Position numbers and translations under genes: made by a program. From JBHIBA01 sp046758845 (lineage in GTDB: Bacteria; UBA8248; JACPRG01; G963555815), in contig JBHIBA010000079.1 in assembly GCA_046758845.1 (NCBI GenBank), positions 1 through 15,877 on the forward strand: DNA of 15,877 bases. The letters run 5' to 3'. The notes beneath the pieces were generated by a model, which was not told where the DNA came from, did not search any database, and saw only the letters and a program-made list of their open reading frames with translations. The stretch's first letter is position 1. Every line of letters begins with the position of its first letter. Positions 7,214 through 14,351 of the stretch are shown piece by piece.

Positions 7214-7245
7214 GGAGCGCCCGGGTCTCCCGGGCGCTCCTTTTT
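7214..7245 (+). terminator. Intercistronic terminator/attenuator after the binding-protein gene
   Basis: A perfect 12-bp GC stem, 7214-7225 with 7229-7240, loop TCT, then five T. It lies between the binding-protein gene and the permease genes, which have no obvious promoter of their own. Such hairpins lower downstream transcription and protect the upstream message, giving excess binding protein. Confidence 0.88.
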
Positions 7246-7305
7246 GCTGCCCAATTCCGACCCCCGTACGGTTCCCTTCATGCCAACCGGAGCGCAGCGA
7301 AGTCC

Positions 7306-8166
7306 GTGACACTGTTCATCCAGGCCATCATCAACGGCGTCCTCATCGGGAGCATCTACGGCCTCTCGGCCCTCGGACTGACTCTGGTCTGGGGGATCAT
7401 GGACATCGTGAACCTGGCCCACGGGGAGCTCATCATCCTGGGGGCCTTCATGAACTTCTTCCTGTTCACCCTTCAGGGCGTGAACCCCCTCATCGGCATT
7501 CTGCTGTCCATCCCGGCGGGGATTGTCGTGGGCGGCGTCGTCCACCTCCTCTTCATCCGCCGAGTCGTCGGAAAATCGGGCCTGACCACCCTGATGATGA
7601 CCTTCGGCCTCTCCGTGATGGGCAACAACATCATGCTTCAGGTCTTCACCGGGGAGCCCCGGAGCATCCAGTGGCTAAGGAAAACCTTGGAATTCGGGGG
7701 GCTCTTCATTCCCGTGACCCGGCTCATCGCCTTCTGTTTCGTGATGGTTATGGCCGCCTTCCTGTTTTACTTCCTGGGGCGGACTTACCCCGGAAAGGCC
7801 ATCCGGGCCATCATGCAGGACCCAGAGGCCGCCGCCGCCATGGGGATCCCCACCGGCGCGATTCTTCTACTTGCCTTCATCATCGGAACTGTCTTGGCGA
7901 TGGTGGCCGGATCGCTGGTGAGCATCGTTCTGCCATTTGAGCCGTCCTTCGCCTTACAGTACGCCATCATTTCTTTCGTCATCACGGTCGTGGGAGGACT
8001 GGGCCGTCCCGTAGGCGCTTTGGTGGGGGGGATCCTCGTAGGCATCCTGGAGAGCTTCACCGGGACCTACATCAGCCAGGCCTACACCCCGATTACGGTT
8101 TCCGTCCTGCTGATCCTCTTCCTGTTGATCCGGCCCTCTGGCCTGTTCGGCCATACGACCCGCTAA
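7306..8166 (+). CDS. livH: ABC importer permease, LivH type
   Basis: A 286-residue inner-membrane permease with about eight hydrophobic segments. Family hallmarks seen: NGVLIGSIYGLSALGLTL near the N-terminus, GIMDIVNLAHGELIILGA (about 30-50), LMMTFGLSV, and the cytoplasmic coupling loop GKAIRAIMQDPEAAAAMGI before the last membrane block, with VVGGLGRPVGALVGG near the end. It pairs with the LivM-type protein encoded nine bases downstream to form the channel. The start is GTG 7306; the nearest Shine-Dalgarno-like GGAG (7289-7292) is 13 bases away, so initiation is probably weak. The preceding terminator hairpin also limits its expression. The family is certain; substrate as for the binding protein. 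Confidence 0.92.
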   Translation: MTLFIQAIINGVLIGSIYGLSALGLTLVWGIMDIVNLAHGELIILGAFMNFFLFTLQGVNPLIGILLSIPAGIVVGGVVHLLFIRRVVGKSGLTTLMMTFGLSVMGNNIMLQVFTGEPRSIQWLRKTLEFGGLFIPVTRLIAFCFVMVMAAFLFYFLGRTYPGKAIRAIMQDPEAAAAMGIPTGAILLLAFIIGTVLAMVAGSLVSIVLPFEPSFALQYAIISFVITVVGGLGRPVGALVGGILVGILESFTGTYISQAYTPITVSVLLILFLLIRPSGLFGHTTR

Positions 8167-8175
8167 GGCACTGCC

Positions 8176-9147
8176 GTGAACGCCCTTGGCTACCTCACAA
8201 GACCGACCCCCGCGGCGGCGATGGCCGTTTGCGCCTTCCTCGCCCTGGTTCCCCCTTTGTTCGGCCAGGGGGACCTGTTCGGGTTCTGCATGACGATGAT
8301 GTTCTTCATCGTCCTCGCTTACAGCCTGAACATGGTCGTCGGCTTCATCGGATACCTGGACTTCGGGCACGTGGTCTTCCTGGGTCTGGGGGCGTATTCA
8401 GCGGGGGGGTTGCTCTCCCTCTTCTCTAAGGGACACGTTTCTTACAACCCCTACATCTGGATCATCCTCTCGGGGCTGATTCCAGCAGCCTTCGCCGTGG
8501 TGGTGGGATACCCGGCCCTGCGGATCCGAGGGGCCTACTTCGCCATCGCCACGTACTCCCTCAACCTGGCCGTACAAACGATCTTTTTTAACTGGGAGAC
8601 CTTCGGCGGGGCTGAAGGGCTGCCCCTCAACCCTTATCTCAAGTACGTGAAGGGACGGGAGATCTGGGGCTACTACATCTATCTCATGTCTTTGGTGGCC
8701 GCTTTCTGGGTTTCCTACATCGTCCTGAAGAAGAAGCTGGGATTCGGATTCCGGGCCATCCTCAATGACGAGGACGCAGCGGCGTCCATGGGCATCAACA
8801 CCACCGCTTACAAGATCACCGCCTATGCCATGGGGGCCTTCTTTGCGGGGATCATCGGCGGCACGTACGGCATCTTCCAGAATTTTGTGGACCCGGACAA
8901 CTTCCGCATCGGCGTGAGCATCGAACTATTCGTGATCATGATGGTGGGCGGCGCCGGCACCGCCCTGGGACCCCTCCTTGGAGGGATCGTCTTCTACGCC
9001 ATCCGAGACCTTCTGATCGTGAAGTTCAGCCACCTGCACCTCATCATCTTCGGGGCGGTGATGATCGTCATCGTCCTTTTCATCCCGGGCGGGCTGGTCG
9101 GGGCCATCCGGGACTTCTGGCCCAAGAGCCGGCGGTATCTGGAGTGA
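8176..9147 (+). CDS. livM: ABC importer permease, LivM type
   Basis: A 323-residue inner-membrane permease with about eight to ten hydrophobic segments. Family hallmarks: LAYSLNMVVGFIGYLDFGHV (about 48-67), GLGAYSAG, the ALRIRGAYFAIAT stretch (about 115-127), the coupling loop GFGFRAILNDEDAAASMGIN, and MMVGGAGTALGPLLGG near the C-terminus, ending in a basic cytoplasmic tail (KSRRYLE). The start is GTG 8176, nine bases after the LivH stop, with AAGG about seven bases upstream, partly overlapping the stop codon of livH. It forms the second half of the transmembrane channel. GTG is preferred over later Met codons because the N-terminal segment is the expected first membrane helix. Confidence 0.92.
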   Translation: MNALGYLTRPTPAAAMAVCAFLALVPPLFGQGDLFGFCMTMMFFIVLAYSLNMVVGFIGYLDFGHVVFLGLGAYSAGGLLSLFSKGHVSYNPYIWIILSGLIPAAFAVVVGYPALRIRGAYFAIATYSLNLAVQTIFFNWETFGGAEGLPLNPYLKYVKGREIWGYYIYLMSLVAAFWVSYIVLKKKLGFGFRAILNDEDAAASMGINTTAYKITAYAMGAFFAGIIGGTYGIFQNFVDPDNFRIGVSIELFVIMMVGGAGTALGPLLGGIVFYAIRDLLIVKFSHLHLIIFGAVMIVIVLFIPGGLVGAIRDFWPKSRRYLE

Positions 9148-9156
9148 GACCCAACC

Positions 9157-9897
9157 GTGGCGACCTTTCTTGAAGTGAAAAACGTCACCAAACGCTTCGG
9201 CGGGATCACGGCGATCCGGAACGTCTCCTTCGACGTGAACGAGAAGGAGATCGTCGGCCTCATCGGACCCAATGGCGCGGGTAAAACCACCCTGTTCAAC
9301 GTCATCACAGGGACCTACAGGCCCGACGAGGGAGAGGTCTTCATCCGAGGGAAACGCGTGGACGGCATGCCCGCCTACCGGATTGCCCGGGAGAGCATCC
9401 GCAGGACCTACCAGATCGTCAGACCGTTCCCGGAGATGACGGTCTTCGAGAATGTCACGGTGGGGGCCTTGTTCGGGGAGACCGACGGGAGGTCCCCATC
9501 CACTGGAGAGGCCGAGCGCCTTGCGCGGGAGGCCACGCACTTCGTCGAGCTGGACGAAAAGGCCGATACCCTGGCCAAGAACCTCAACCTGGGCGAGAAA
9601 AAACGGCTGGAGGTGGCCCGGTCCCTGGCGGCCGGGGCGGAAATTATTCTCTTGGACGAGGCCCTGGCAGGCCTGAACCCCTCCGAGGTCGACCGCGCCA
9701 CCGAACTTATCGGACGCATCCGGGCCGAGCTGAACAAGACCATCATCATCGTCGAGCACGTCATGCGGGCCATCATGAAGATCTCCGACCGGGTGGTGGT
9801 GCTTCACCACGGTGAAAAAATCGCCGACGCCCCGCCCGCTGAGGTCAGCAAGGACCCGCGGGTGGTCGAGGCCTATCTGGGGGAGGCCTTCACCTGA
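9157..9897 (+). CDS. livG: ABC importer ATPase, LivG type
   Basis: A 246-residue cytoplasmic ATPase. Walker A GPNGAGKT is at 37-44, the Q-loop lies in TYQIVRPFPEMTV, the signature is the LivG-type degenerate form NLNLGEKKRLEVARSLA, Walker B is IILLDEALAGLN with Asp167-Glu168, and the H-loop is IIIVEHVM. The insert between Q-loop and signature is that of LivG rather than LivF. Odd: Walker B is normally followed by Pro (DEP); here it is Ala169. The catalytic Glu is kept, so activity is expected. The start is GTG 9157, with a weak and distant ribosome site. The stop TGA shares one base with the next ATG. Function: ATP hydrolysis for import, paired with LivF. Confidence 0.92.
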   Translation: MATFLEVKNVTKRFGGITAIRNVSFDVNEKEIVGLIGPNGAGKTTLFNVITGTYRPDEGEVFIRGKRVDGMPAYRIARESIRRTYQIVRPFPEMTVFENVTVGALFGETDGRSPSTGEAERLAREATHFVELDEKADTLAKNLNLGEKKRLEVARSLAAGAEIILLDEALAGLNPSEVDRATELIGRIRAELNKTIIIVEHVMRAIMKISDRVVVLHHGEKIADAPPAEVSKDPRVVEAYLGEAFT

Positions 9898-10604
9898 TGG
9901 CGCTCTTGACAGTAGAAAACCTCGAAGTCGCCTACGGTGAGGTCCAGGTCGTCTGGGGCGCCGACCTCACCGTCGAGGAGGGAAGCATCACCGGTCTCAT
10001 CGGCGGAAACGGCGCCGGGAAGACGACCACCCTGAAGGCCATTGCGGGACTCAAGAAATCAAAAGGCGGGGAAATCCGGCTGGCCGGCGAACGAATCGCT
10101 CAACTCTCGTCCCACCGCGTGATCGAAAAAGGGATCTCCCTGATCCTGGAAGGGGGCCGGCCCTTCCCGGAGATGACCGTTCGTGAAAATCTCGAAATGG
10201 GTTCCTACGTGAAGTCCGCGCGGCCCAAGACCGAAGAGAGCAAACGCCGCGTCTTCGATCTGTTCCCCATCCTCGCGGAGCGGCAGAACCAGGTTGCCGG
10301 GACGCTCAGTGGAGGCGAGCGGCAGATGCTGGCCATCTCCCGGGGCCTCATGTCCGATCCAAAGATCCTCATGCTGGATGAGCCCTCTCTGGGTCTGGCC
10401 CCGAAGATCGTGGAACAAATGTTCGGAGTGATTCAGGACCTCAACCGGAAGGGGATGACCGTCCTCCTCGTGGAACAGAACATTCAACACACCCTTCAGA
10501 TCTCACACCGCAACTACGTCATGGAAACCGGCAGGATCGTCCTGGAAGGGGGCCCCGAACTGCGCGACAACGAGCACATCAAAAAAGCCTACCTGGGCCT
10601 TTAG
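9897..10604 (+). CDS. livF: ABC importer ATPase, LivF type
   Basis: A 235-residue cytoplasmic ATPase, second ATP-binding subunit of the importer. Walker A GGNGAGKT is at 36-43, the LivF hallmark LILEGGRPFPEMTV replaces the more usual PEGR-FP-LTV form, the signature LSGGERQ starts at 137, Walker B is ILMLDEPSLGLAP, and the H-loop lies in VLLVEQNIQ, where His is replaced by Gln as is usual for LivF. Length and order of motifs are normal. The ATG overlaps the LivG stop by one base (TGATG), so the two ATPases are translationally coupled. It is the last gene of the importer unit. Confidence 0.92.
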   Translation: MALLTVENLEVAYGEVQVVWGADLTVEEGSITGLIGGNGAGKTTTLKAIAGLKKSKGGEIRLAGERIAQLSSHRVIEKGISLILEGGRPFPEMTVRENLEMGSYVKSARPKTEESKRRVFDLFPILAERQNQVAGTLSGGERQMLAISRGLMSDPKILMLDEPSLGLAPKIVEQMFGVIQDLNRKGMTVLLVEQNIQHTLQISHRNYVMETGRIVLEGGPELRDNEHIKKAYLGL

Positions 10605-10614
10605 GCTCACACCA

Positions 10615-10642
10615 GTCGCGAAATTCGTTTCTCCTTCGCGGC
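10615..10642 (+). other. Hairpin after livF, possible weak or factor-dependent transcript end
   Basis: GTCGCGAA (10615-10622) pairs with TTCGCGGC (10635-10642), with one wobble pair and a 12-base loop. No T-run follows, so it is not a classical intrinsic terminator. It is the only strong dyad I see just after the importer operon. Confidence 0.25.
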
Positions 10643-10731
10643 CCGCCGGGATGGCCCAAATCCTGATTGAGAGCAGCACCCTGACGGTGGAGATAGGCCG
10701 GGCGGATATCCATCCGGCGTCTACCAAAAGT

Positions 10732-11022
10732 TCAAGTTTCACAATCCTCTAGGCAGGCTGACCTCATCCAAAGGATGAAGTTCGTATCTGGACCACTGCG
10801 GCGAACTGAATGCCCGTCTTCCTGAGCCCTTTGACCTGGCAACGGCGGACCCCGATGTTCCTGCAAGCACAGGCCAAAGCGGGTCTCCTCCCAATCGGCT
10901 CGAAAGATCATCCGCCACAGGGCGGAAATCTCCCAGGCGGGGTCAACCTCGCCTTCCACCCGATGGAATAGCCCCTCCTGTTGGAGGGTTATCAAATAGG
11001 ATTTCAGGTCTTCGTAAGCCAA
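10732..11022 (-). pseudogene. Truncated UbiD-family decarboxylase, N-terminal fragment
   Basis: Only 96 codons. The first 40 residues resemble the start of UbiD-type prenyl-FMN decarboxylases: MAYEDLKSYLITLQQEG, then HRVEGEVDPAWEISALWR, matching the family pattern of DLR-x-L-x-L-x-x-x-GEL-x-RV followed by EVDP-x-x-EI. After about residue 55 the sequence loses any likeness to the family (full length is about 450-500 residues) and reaches a stop. The other two frames give no continuation that I can recognise. The start is TTG at 11022-11020 in a CCATTGG context, with GGAG eight bases upstream; an ancestral ATG may have been lost. It faces away from the HtrA-like genes. Alternatively it is a short unrelated hypothetical protein. 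Confidence 0.5.
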
Positions 11023-11253
11023 TGGGAAATCTCCGCTGGGAAGGAGGAAGCATCGAATTCGTCTTTCCCCCCAAACCTTCCCGGTACGTTCCTAAATCAC
11101 ATGGTGGAGGACACGCTTTGGGGAATAAGCAGCCTGGATCTTATTCTGAAGCCCTGCGATGTTAAAGGAAGGGTCTTCGCGCGTTTGCCTTCTCATTCCG
11201 TCGGCCGTCCGATTGAGCTCAGGCAGTTTTCACGCGTTCCTTGCGAGTCCCTG

Positions 11254-11259
11254 TATAAT
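11254..11259 (+). promoter_or_regulatory. Consensus -10 box for the HtrA-like pair
   Basis: A perfect TATAAT, 45 bases before the first HtrA-like start. The -35 region at proper spacing (around 11229-11236) is poor, so this would be a weak or activator-dependent promoter. Confidence 0.4.
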
Positions 11260-11303
11260 GGGGGATCCCCCTGCCCGGCTGGAATTGAGGAAGGTCAGGA
11301 GAG

Positions 11304-12323
11304 ATGAAAAGACGATGCTCCCAGCGAGTCAGAGGCCTTTGCAGCGGGGTCTTTCTGGCCGTTCTGCTTTTTCTCCTTTTGGGGTCCGTCTCATCACCTG
11401 CGGAGACGCGGATTTCCGATCCCTTTGAGGCCATCGTTCGCGCCGCGGAGACCATCCTCCCCTCGGTCGTCACGCTGGAGGTCTCCGTCCCCCAGGAGCA
11501 CCCGGCAGCGACTATCCTGGGGACGGAGCGGGTGGGAACGGGGGTTATCGTCTCCCCGTCCGGCCACATTCTGACGGCCAGCTACATCGTCATGGGGGCC
11601 CGGAAGATCCGGGTCACGCTGACGGACGGGCGGACGCTCCCGGGCCAGGTCCATAAGATCGACTATTCGAGCGGCCTGGGCGTCGTGAAGGTGAAGGCTT
11701 CGGGCCTTCCCGCTGCTCCCCTCGGCGAATCCGGGGGACTTCGGGTCGGCCAGATGGCTATCGCCGTTGGAAGCCGGGGAGAATCGGAGCGGGTGGTGCA
11801 TCACGGCATCGTGAGCGCCGTTCGGCCATTCACCGCCCCCTGGGAGTTCCTCCTGGAGAATGCCGTCTATACCACGGCCATGACGTCGGGCTTCTTCGGG
11901 GGGACCCCCCTGCTGGATGCCCGGGGTCGGGTCATCGGGATCATTTCCCTCAACATGACCCAGGATCGCGGGATGGGCCTCGCCATCCCCATCAGCCTTT
12001 TCACCGCTGTCCGGGAAGACCTGCTGGACCTTCGCCCGGACGCGCGCCGGATACGCCCCTGGCTGGGAGCTGTGACGGTCTTCGTAGAGGACGAGCTCTT
12101 GGTCCAAAGGGTAACTCTTAACGGGCCCGCCTGGAAAGCGGGGATCCGCAGCCGGGACGTCATACAGGAGGTCGATGGGAAACAAGTGGAAAACCAGGTG
12201 GAATTCTATCGGGCTGTGTGGCGGCATCAGATCGGAGAGCCCATTCAACTCACCCTCAAGCGCGGCCAGGAGACGCTCCCGGTCCAGGTGACTGGCGGAA
12301 ACCGCGAGGAGTTCTACCGATGA
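11304..12323 (+). CDS. Exported HtrA/DegP-like protein with all three catalytic residues replaced (pseudoprotease) plus PDZ domain
   Basis: A 339-residue S1C-type chymotrypsin fold with a C-terminal PDZ domain (about 245-330). The signal region has basic residues 2-10, a hydrophobic core 16-27 and a likely cut near SSPA (30-33). Alignment with its neighbour shows the loss of the triad: ILTSNHVVMG becomes ILTASYIVMG, so His is Tyr94; TDLA becomes SGLG, so Asp is Gly124; GYSGGPLLN becomes GFFGGTPLLD, so Ser is Phe198, with one extra residue. It should therefore be proteolytically dead, though the fold motifs VGTGVIVSPSGHILTA and GRVIGIISLN are kept. A binding, scaffold or regulatory role toward the active paralogue is an inference. 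The start is ATG 11304 with AGGAGAG directly upstream, closer than ideal. The stop overlaps the next gene by four bases. Confidence 0.85.
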   Translation: MKRRCSQRVRGLCSGVFLAVLLFLLLGSVSSPAETRISDPFEAIVRAAETILPSVVTLEVSVPQEHPAATILGTERVGTGVIVSPSGHILTASYIVMGARKIRVTLTDGRTLPGQVHKIDYSSGLGVVKVKASGLPAAPLGESGGLRVGQMAIAVGSRGESERVVHHGIVSAVRPFTAPWEFLLENAVYTTAMTSGFFGGTPLLDARGRVIGIISLNMTQDRGMGLAIPISLFTAVREDLLDLRPDARRIRPWLGAVTVFVEDELLVQRVTLNGPAWKAGIRSRDVIQEVDGKQVENQVEFYRAVWRHQIGEPIQLTLKRGQETLPVQVTGGNREEFYR

Positions 12324-13324
12324 GGGCTGCTCGGGGATTCATAAGCCTTGCGTCTGGGTTGGCCTTCGCGCTCATCGGTGCGGCACACGCAGCAGAAAGG
12401 GACCCCTATGAGGCTGTGATCGAAGCGGCCCGGCGGGCCGTCCCCGCCGTCGTGGCCCTGCATGCCTTTTCCCCGCCCGGCAGCCCCGCGGCCAGCGTCC
12501 TCGGCCAGTTCCGAAAGGGGACCGGGATGATCATCGATCCCTCAGGGCTCATTCTCACAAGCAACCACGTCGTGATGGGGGCCCAAAGGGTCTTCGCCAC
12601 GTTGACCGATGGACGAAGGCTTCCCGGGGAGGTGTTGCGAAACGACGCCCAAACGGACCTCGCCCTTCTCCGGGTGAGGGGGGAGGGACTGCCCGCCCTT
12701 CCCCTGGGCCGCTCCGCCGGCCTTCGCCTGGGCCAGGGGGTCATCGTGGTGGGGAGCGCCCAGGGGAAAGACCGGGAGGTCACGCTGGGGACGGTGAACG
12801 CCATCGGGCGTTTCGTGGGGTACTGGGAGTTCATGCTGAACCGTGCCCTGCATACGGACGCCCTCGTCCGGCTCGGCTACAGCGGTGGCCCCCTTTTGAA
12901 TCTTCAAGGGGAGGTGGTCGGAGTGGTTTCTTTCCTGCGCCCGACCGTTCTCGGTCCCGCCGGCGTTGTCATCCCGATTGAGGAGGCTTATCCGCTGCGG
13001 GAAGAAGTCCTCTCCCCCGGTGGGGCGAGTCGAAGGGCGCGAAGGTCCTGGCTGGGCACCATTGCCTATCCCCTGGCCAACCGGGTAGTCATCCAGGGGC
13101 TCACCCCTGGGGGCCCGGCGATGCGCGCCAACGTTCATCCGAAAGACCTCATCACGCATGTGAACGCCGTCCCGATCAACGGGCTCGAGGCTTACTATCG
13201 GGAGATCTGGAAGCACCCGCCGGGGACGGAGATCCAGTTGACGATCCAGCGCGAGGGGCAGACCCTCCTCGTTCCCATCCGCAGCGCCGACCGGGACCGC
13301 TTTTTCGCCCGTCCAACCCCCTGA
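12320..13324 (+). CDS. Exported HtrA/DegP-like serine protease with PDZ domain
   Basis: A 334-residue periplasmic or surface S1C protease with one PDZ domain (about 240-320). The signal peptide spans residues 1-24, ending AHA. The catalytic triad is intact: His83 in ILTSNHVVMG, Asp113 in QTDLALL, Ser188 in GYSGGPLLN; the oxyanion segment has Tyr in place of the usual Asn of GNSGGP. The PDZ domain starts around SWLG and includes GGPAMRANVHPKDLITHVN. The start is ATG 12320, overlapping the stop of the preceding gene (ATGA), with GAGGAG at 12306-12311, so the two are translated together. Both proteins share the same layout and several stretches (DP-EA-, PS-G-ILT, VMGA, LTDGR-LPG), pointing to tandem duplication. 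Role: presumably quality control of exported proteins; its substrate is unknown. Confidence 0.9.
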   Translation: MRAARGFISLASGLAFALIGAAHAAERDPYEAVIEAARRAVPAVVALHAFSPPGSPAASVLGQFRKGTGMIIDPSGLILTSNHVVMGAQRVFATLTDGRRLPGEVLRNDAQTDLALLRVRGEGLPALPLGRSAGLRLGQGVIVVGSAQGKDREVTLGTVNAIGRFVGYWEFMLNRALHTDALVRLGYSGGPLLNLQGEVVGVVSFLRPTVLGPAGVVIPIEEAYPLREEVLSPGGASRRARRSWLGTIAYPLANRVVIQGLTPGGPAMRANVHPKDLITHVNAVPINGLEAYYREIWKHPPGTEIQLTIQREGQTLLVPIRSADRDRFFARPTP

Positions 13325-13571
13325 CGGTGTGTTCGTACTCAACCTGTTCTTAGCCTAAACCCGCTTGGCCCATCCTCCGCAATGCACTGAATTTCCTCGC
13401 CTTCCCTCTTTGGCTTTGTTTCGTACTTTTTAAATGCCGATGCCCCTTATCGGGGGGACTCCCCTTCCCCGCACCATATTCGTCTCTCTAATTGACCTTC
13501 GGCCCGGTGGACTCTTGCGCGTTTCTCCGATTTGCGTCGATCTTTTTAAGGGTAACTTCAACATTTATTCC

Positions 13572-13583
13572 TCAATCGATTGA
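13572..13583. promoter_or_regulatory. Perfect 12-bp palindrome TCAATCGATTGA
   Basis: A self-complementary 12-mer in the AT-rich part of the intergenic stretch. It could be a binding site for a dimeric regulator, but no promoter is evident next to it. Confidence 0.25.
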
Positions 13584-13659
13584 TTCTAAAGGTACTATTA
13601 AATAGAGACGAAATAAACACAAAATTCAAGCGAAATCGTATTCTTTGAACTCAATCGGG

Positions 13660-13862
13660 CGGATACACCTTCCGACCCGCTCAGCGCAAGCTCCGCTCCA
13701 CCCTTACAACGCTGCGGTGTTGCAGGGTCATAAAAACGACGTAGCCCCAATCTGAGCGAAGGCGGCCGAGCCTGAGCGGAGATCGGGGCGGATGGCGTAG
13801 GCCGCCGCGCGAATTCCGCGGAGCCTGCACTGAGCAAAGCGAATGTGCTCAAATCGCGGCTA
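13660..13862. repeat. Repeat-like intergenic segment with REP-like direct and inverted motifs
   Basis: The motif CTGAGCGAAG/CTGAGCGGAG occurs twice within 13750-13785, with related TGAGCAAAGCGAA at 13831-13843. TGAGCA (13831-13836) and TGCTCA (13846-13851) form a hairpin, flanked by CCGCG (13817-13821) and CGCGG (13855-13859). Similar GAGCGAAG-rich intergenic elements are dispersed in many environmental bacterial genomes; whether this one recurs cannot be seen from a single window. Confidence 0.35.
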
Positions 13863-14003
13863 CGAGGAAAGGATGGGGTATGTGCCATCTCGCTGGGCTT
13901 GATGACCGACGCTTGGAATGAGAAGACTAGCGGCCAGCCTCATGCGCAAGAGGGAAGCCCTGCGGGGCTGCCCTGTTGCGCGAATCAAAAGTTTTCCGAG
14001 GGG

Positions 14004-14041
14004 TTCCAGGGGGGCGGCTTACAAAAAGCGCCCCCTGGGAA
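14004..14041. other. Strong imperfect G/C hairpin
   Basis: The arm beginning CCAGGGGGGCGGCTT (14006-14020) pairs with AAGCGCCCCCTGG (14026-14038), with two one-base bulges and a loop of five bases. No T-run follows on the plus strand. It could end transcripts on either strand or be part of a mobile repeat. Confidence 0.4.
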
Positions 14042-14078
14042 ATTTGGCCGATTTTCAAAATGTCCCCCCAGTGTTTTC

Positions 14079-14174
14079 TTATTTTCCGTTCCCGGGTTTG
14101 GCTTCCAGGGCTCGCAGGACCTTCTCCGGTGTGATGGGCCGATTGCGCCCTTCCCCTTCATCCGCAATTCTTCT
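14079..14174 (-). pseudogene. Possible relic of a xanthine dehydrogenase-type molybdenum subunit, C-terminal tail only
   Basis: On the minus strand, one frame reads RPITPEKVLRALEAKPGNGK and then a stop at 14081-14079. PITPEKVLRAL is the characteristic last helix of xanthine dehydrogenase/CO dehydrogenase large subunits. Upstream in that frame (toward higher coordinates) only about ten unrelated residues follow, and none of the frames across 14175-14350 shows the rest of the enzyme. It would therefore be a scar left by deletion of such a gene. The match is short, so chance is not excluded. Confidence 0.35.
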
Positions 14175-14203
14175 TGACCCGCGTTTCGACGGTAACCTAC
14201 GAT
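14174..14203 (+). promoter_or_regulatory. Predicted sigma70-type promoter of the amidohydrolase gene
   Basis: TTGACC (14174-14179, five of six), an 18-base spacer, and TACGAT (14198-14203, four of six). The expected start near 14210 lies downstream of the ATG at 14202, which supports the internal GTG at 14352 as the true start of the amidohydrolase. The leader is about 140 bases. Confidence 0.45.
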
Positions 14204-14351
14204 GTTTTGTTTCTCAAATTCTGCGACGAAAATCGGGGCCTGGCGTGGTGGAATTTCATGGACTCGTGAGGGTCAGCGAACGGCTGAACCGGTCATCGAG
14301 CGGGCGAGATTTGTCAGCTCACAGCGCGGCGGGGGCGGCGGGGGAGGATCC

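Larger units (their letters stand above)
13325..14351. other. One-kilobase non-coding stretch
   Basis: I see no credible intact gene here. From 13390 to 13660 the DNA is clearly more AT-rich than its surroundings and has no recognisable product. Then come a repeat-like segment (13660-13862), a G/C hairpin (14004-14041), a possible relic of a molybdenum hydroxylase gene (14079-14174, minus) and a promoter for the amidohydrolase (14174-14203). No clear intrinsic terminator follows the protease gene; CCGAT-gcccctt-ATCGG around 13438-13454 has no T-run. Confidence 0.6.

Noticed and set aside
10981..11307. Plus-strand open frame of 108 codons
   Set aside because: No family likeness, no ribosome site, and it spans the -10 box of the HtrA-like pair.
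13598..13888. Minus-strand open frame of 96 codons
   Set aside because: It covers the repeat-like segment; its translation has the character of spurious proteins called in dispersed intergenic repeats.
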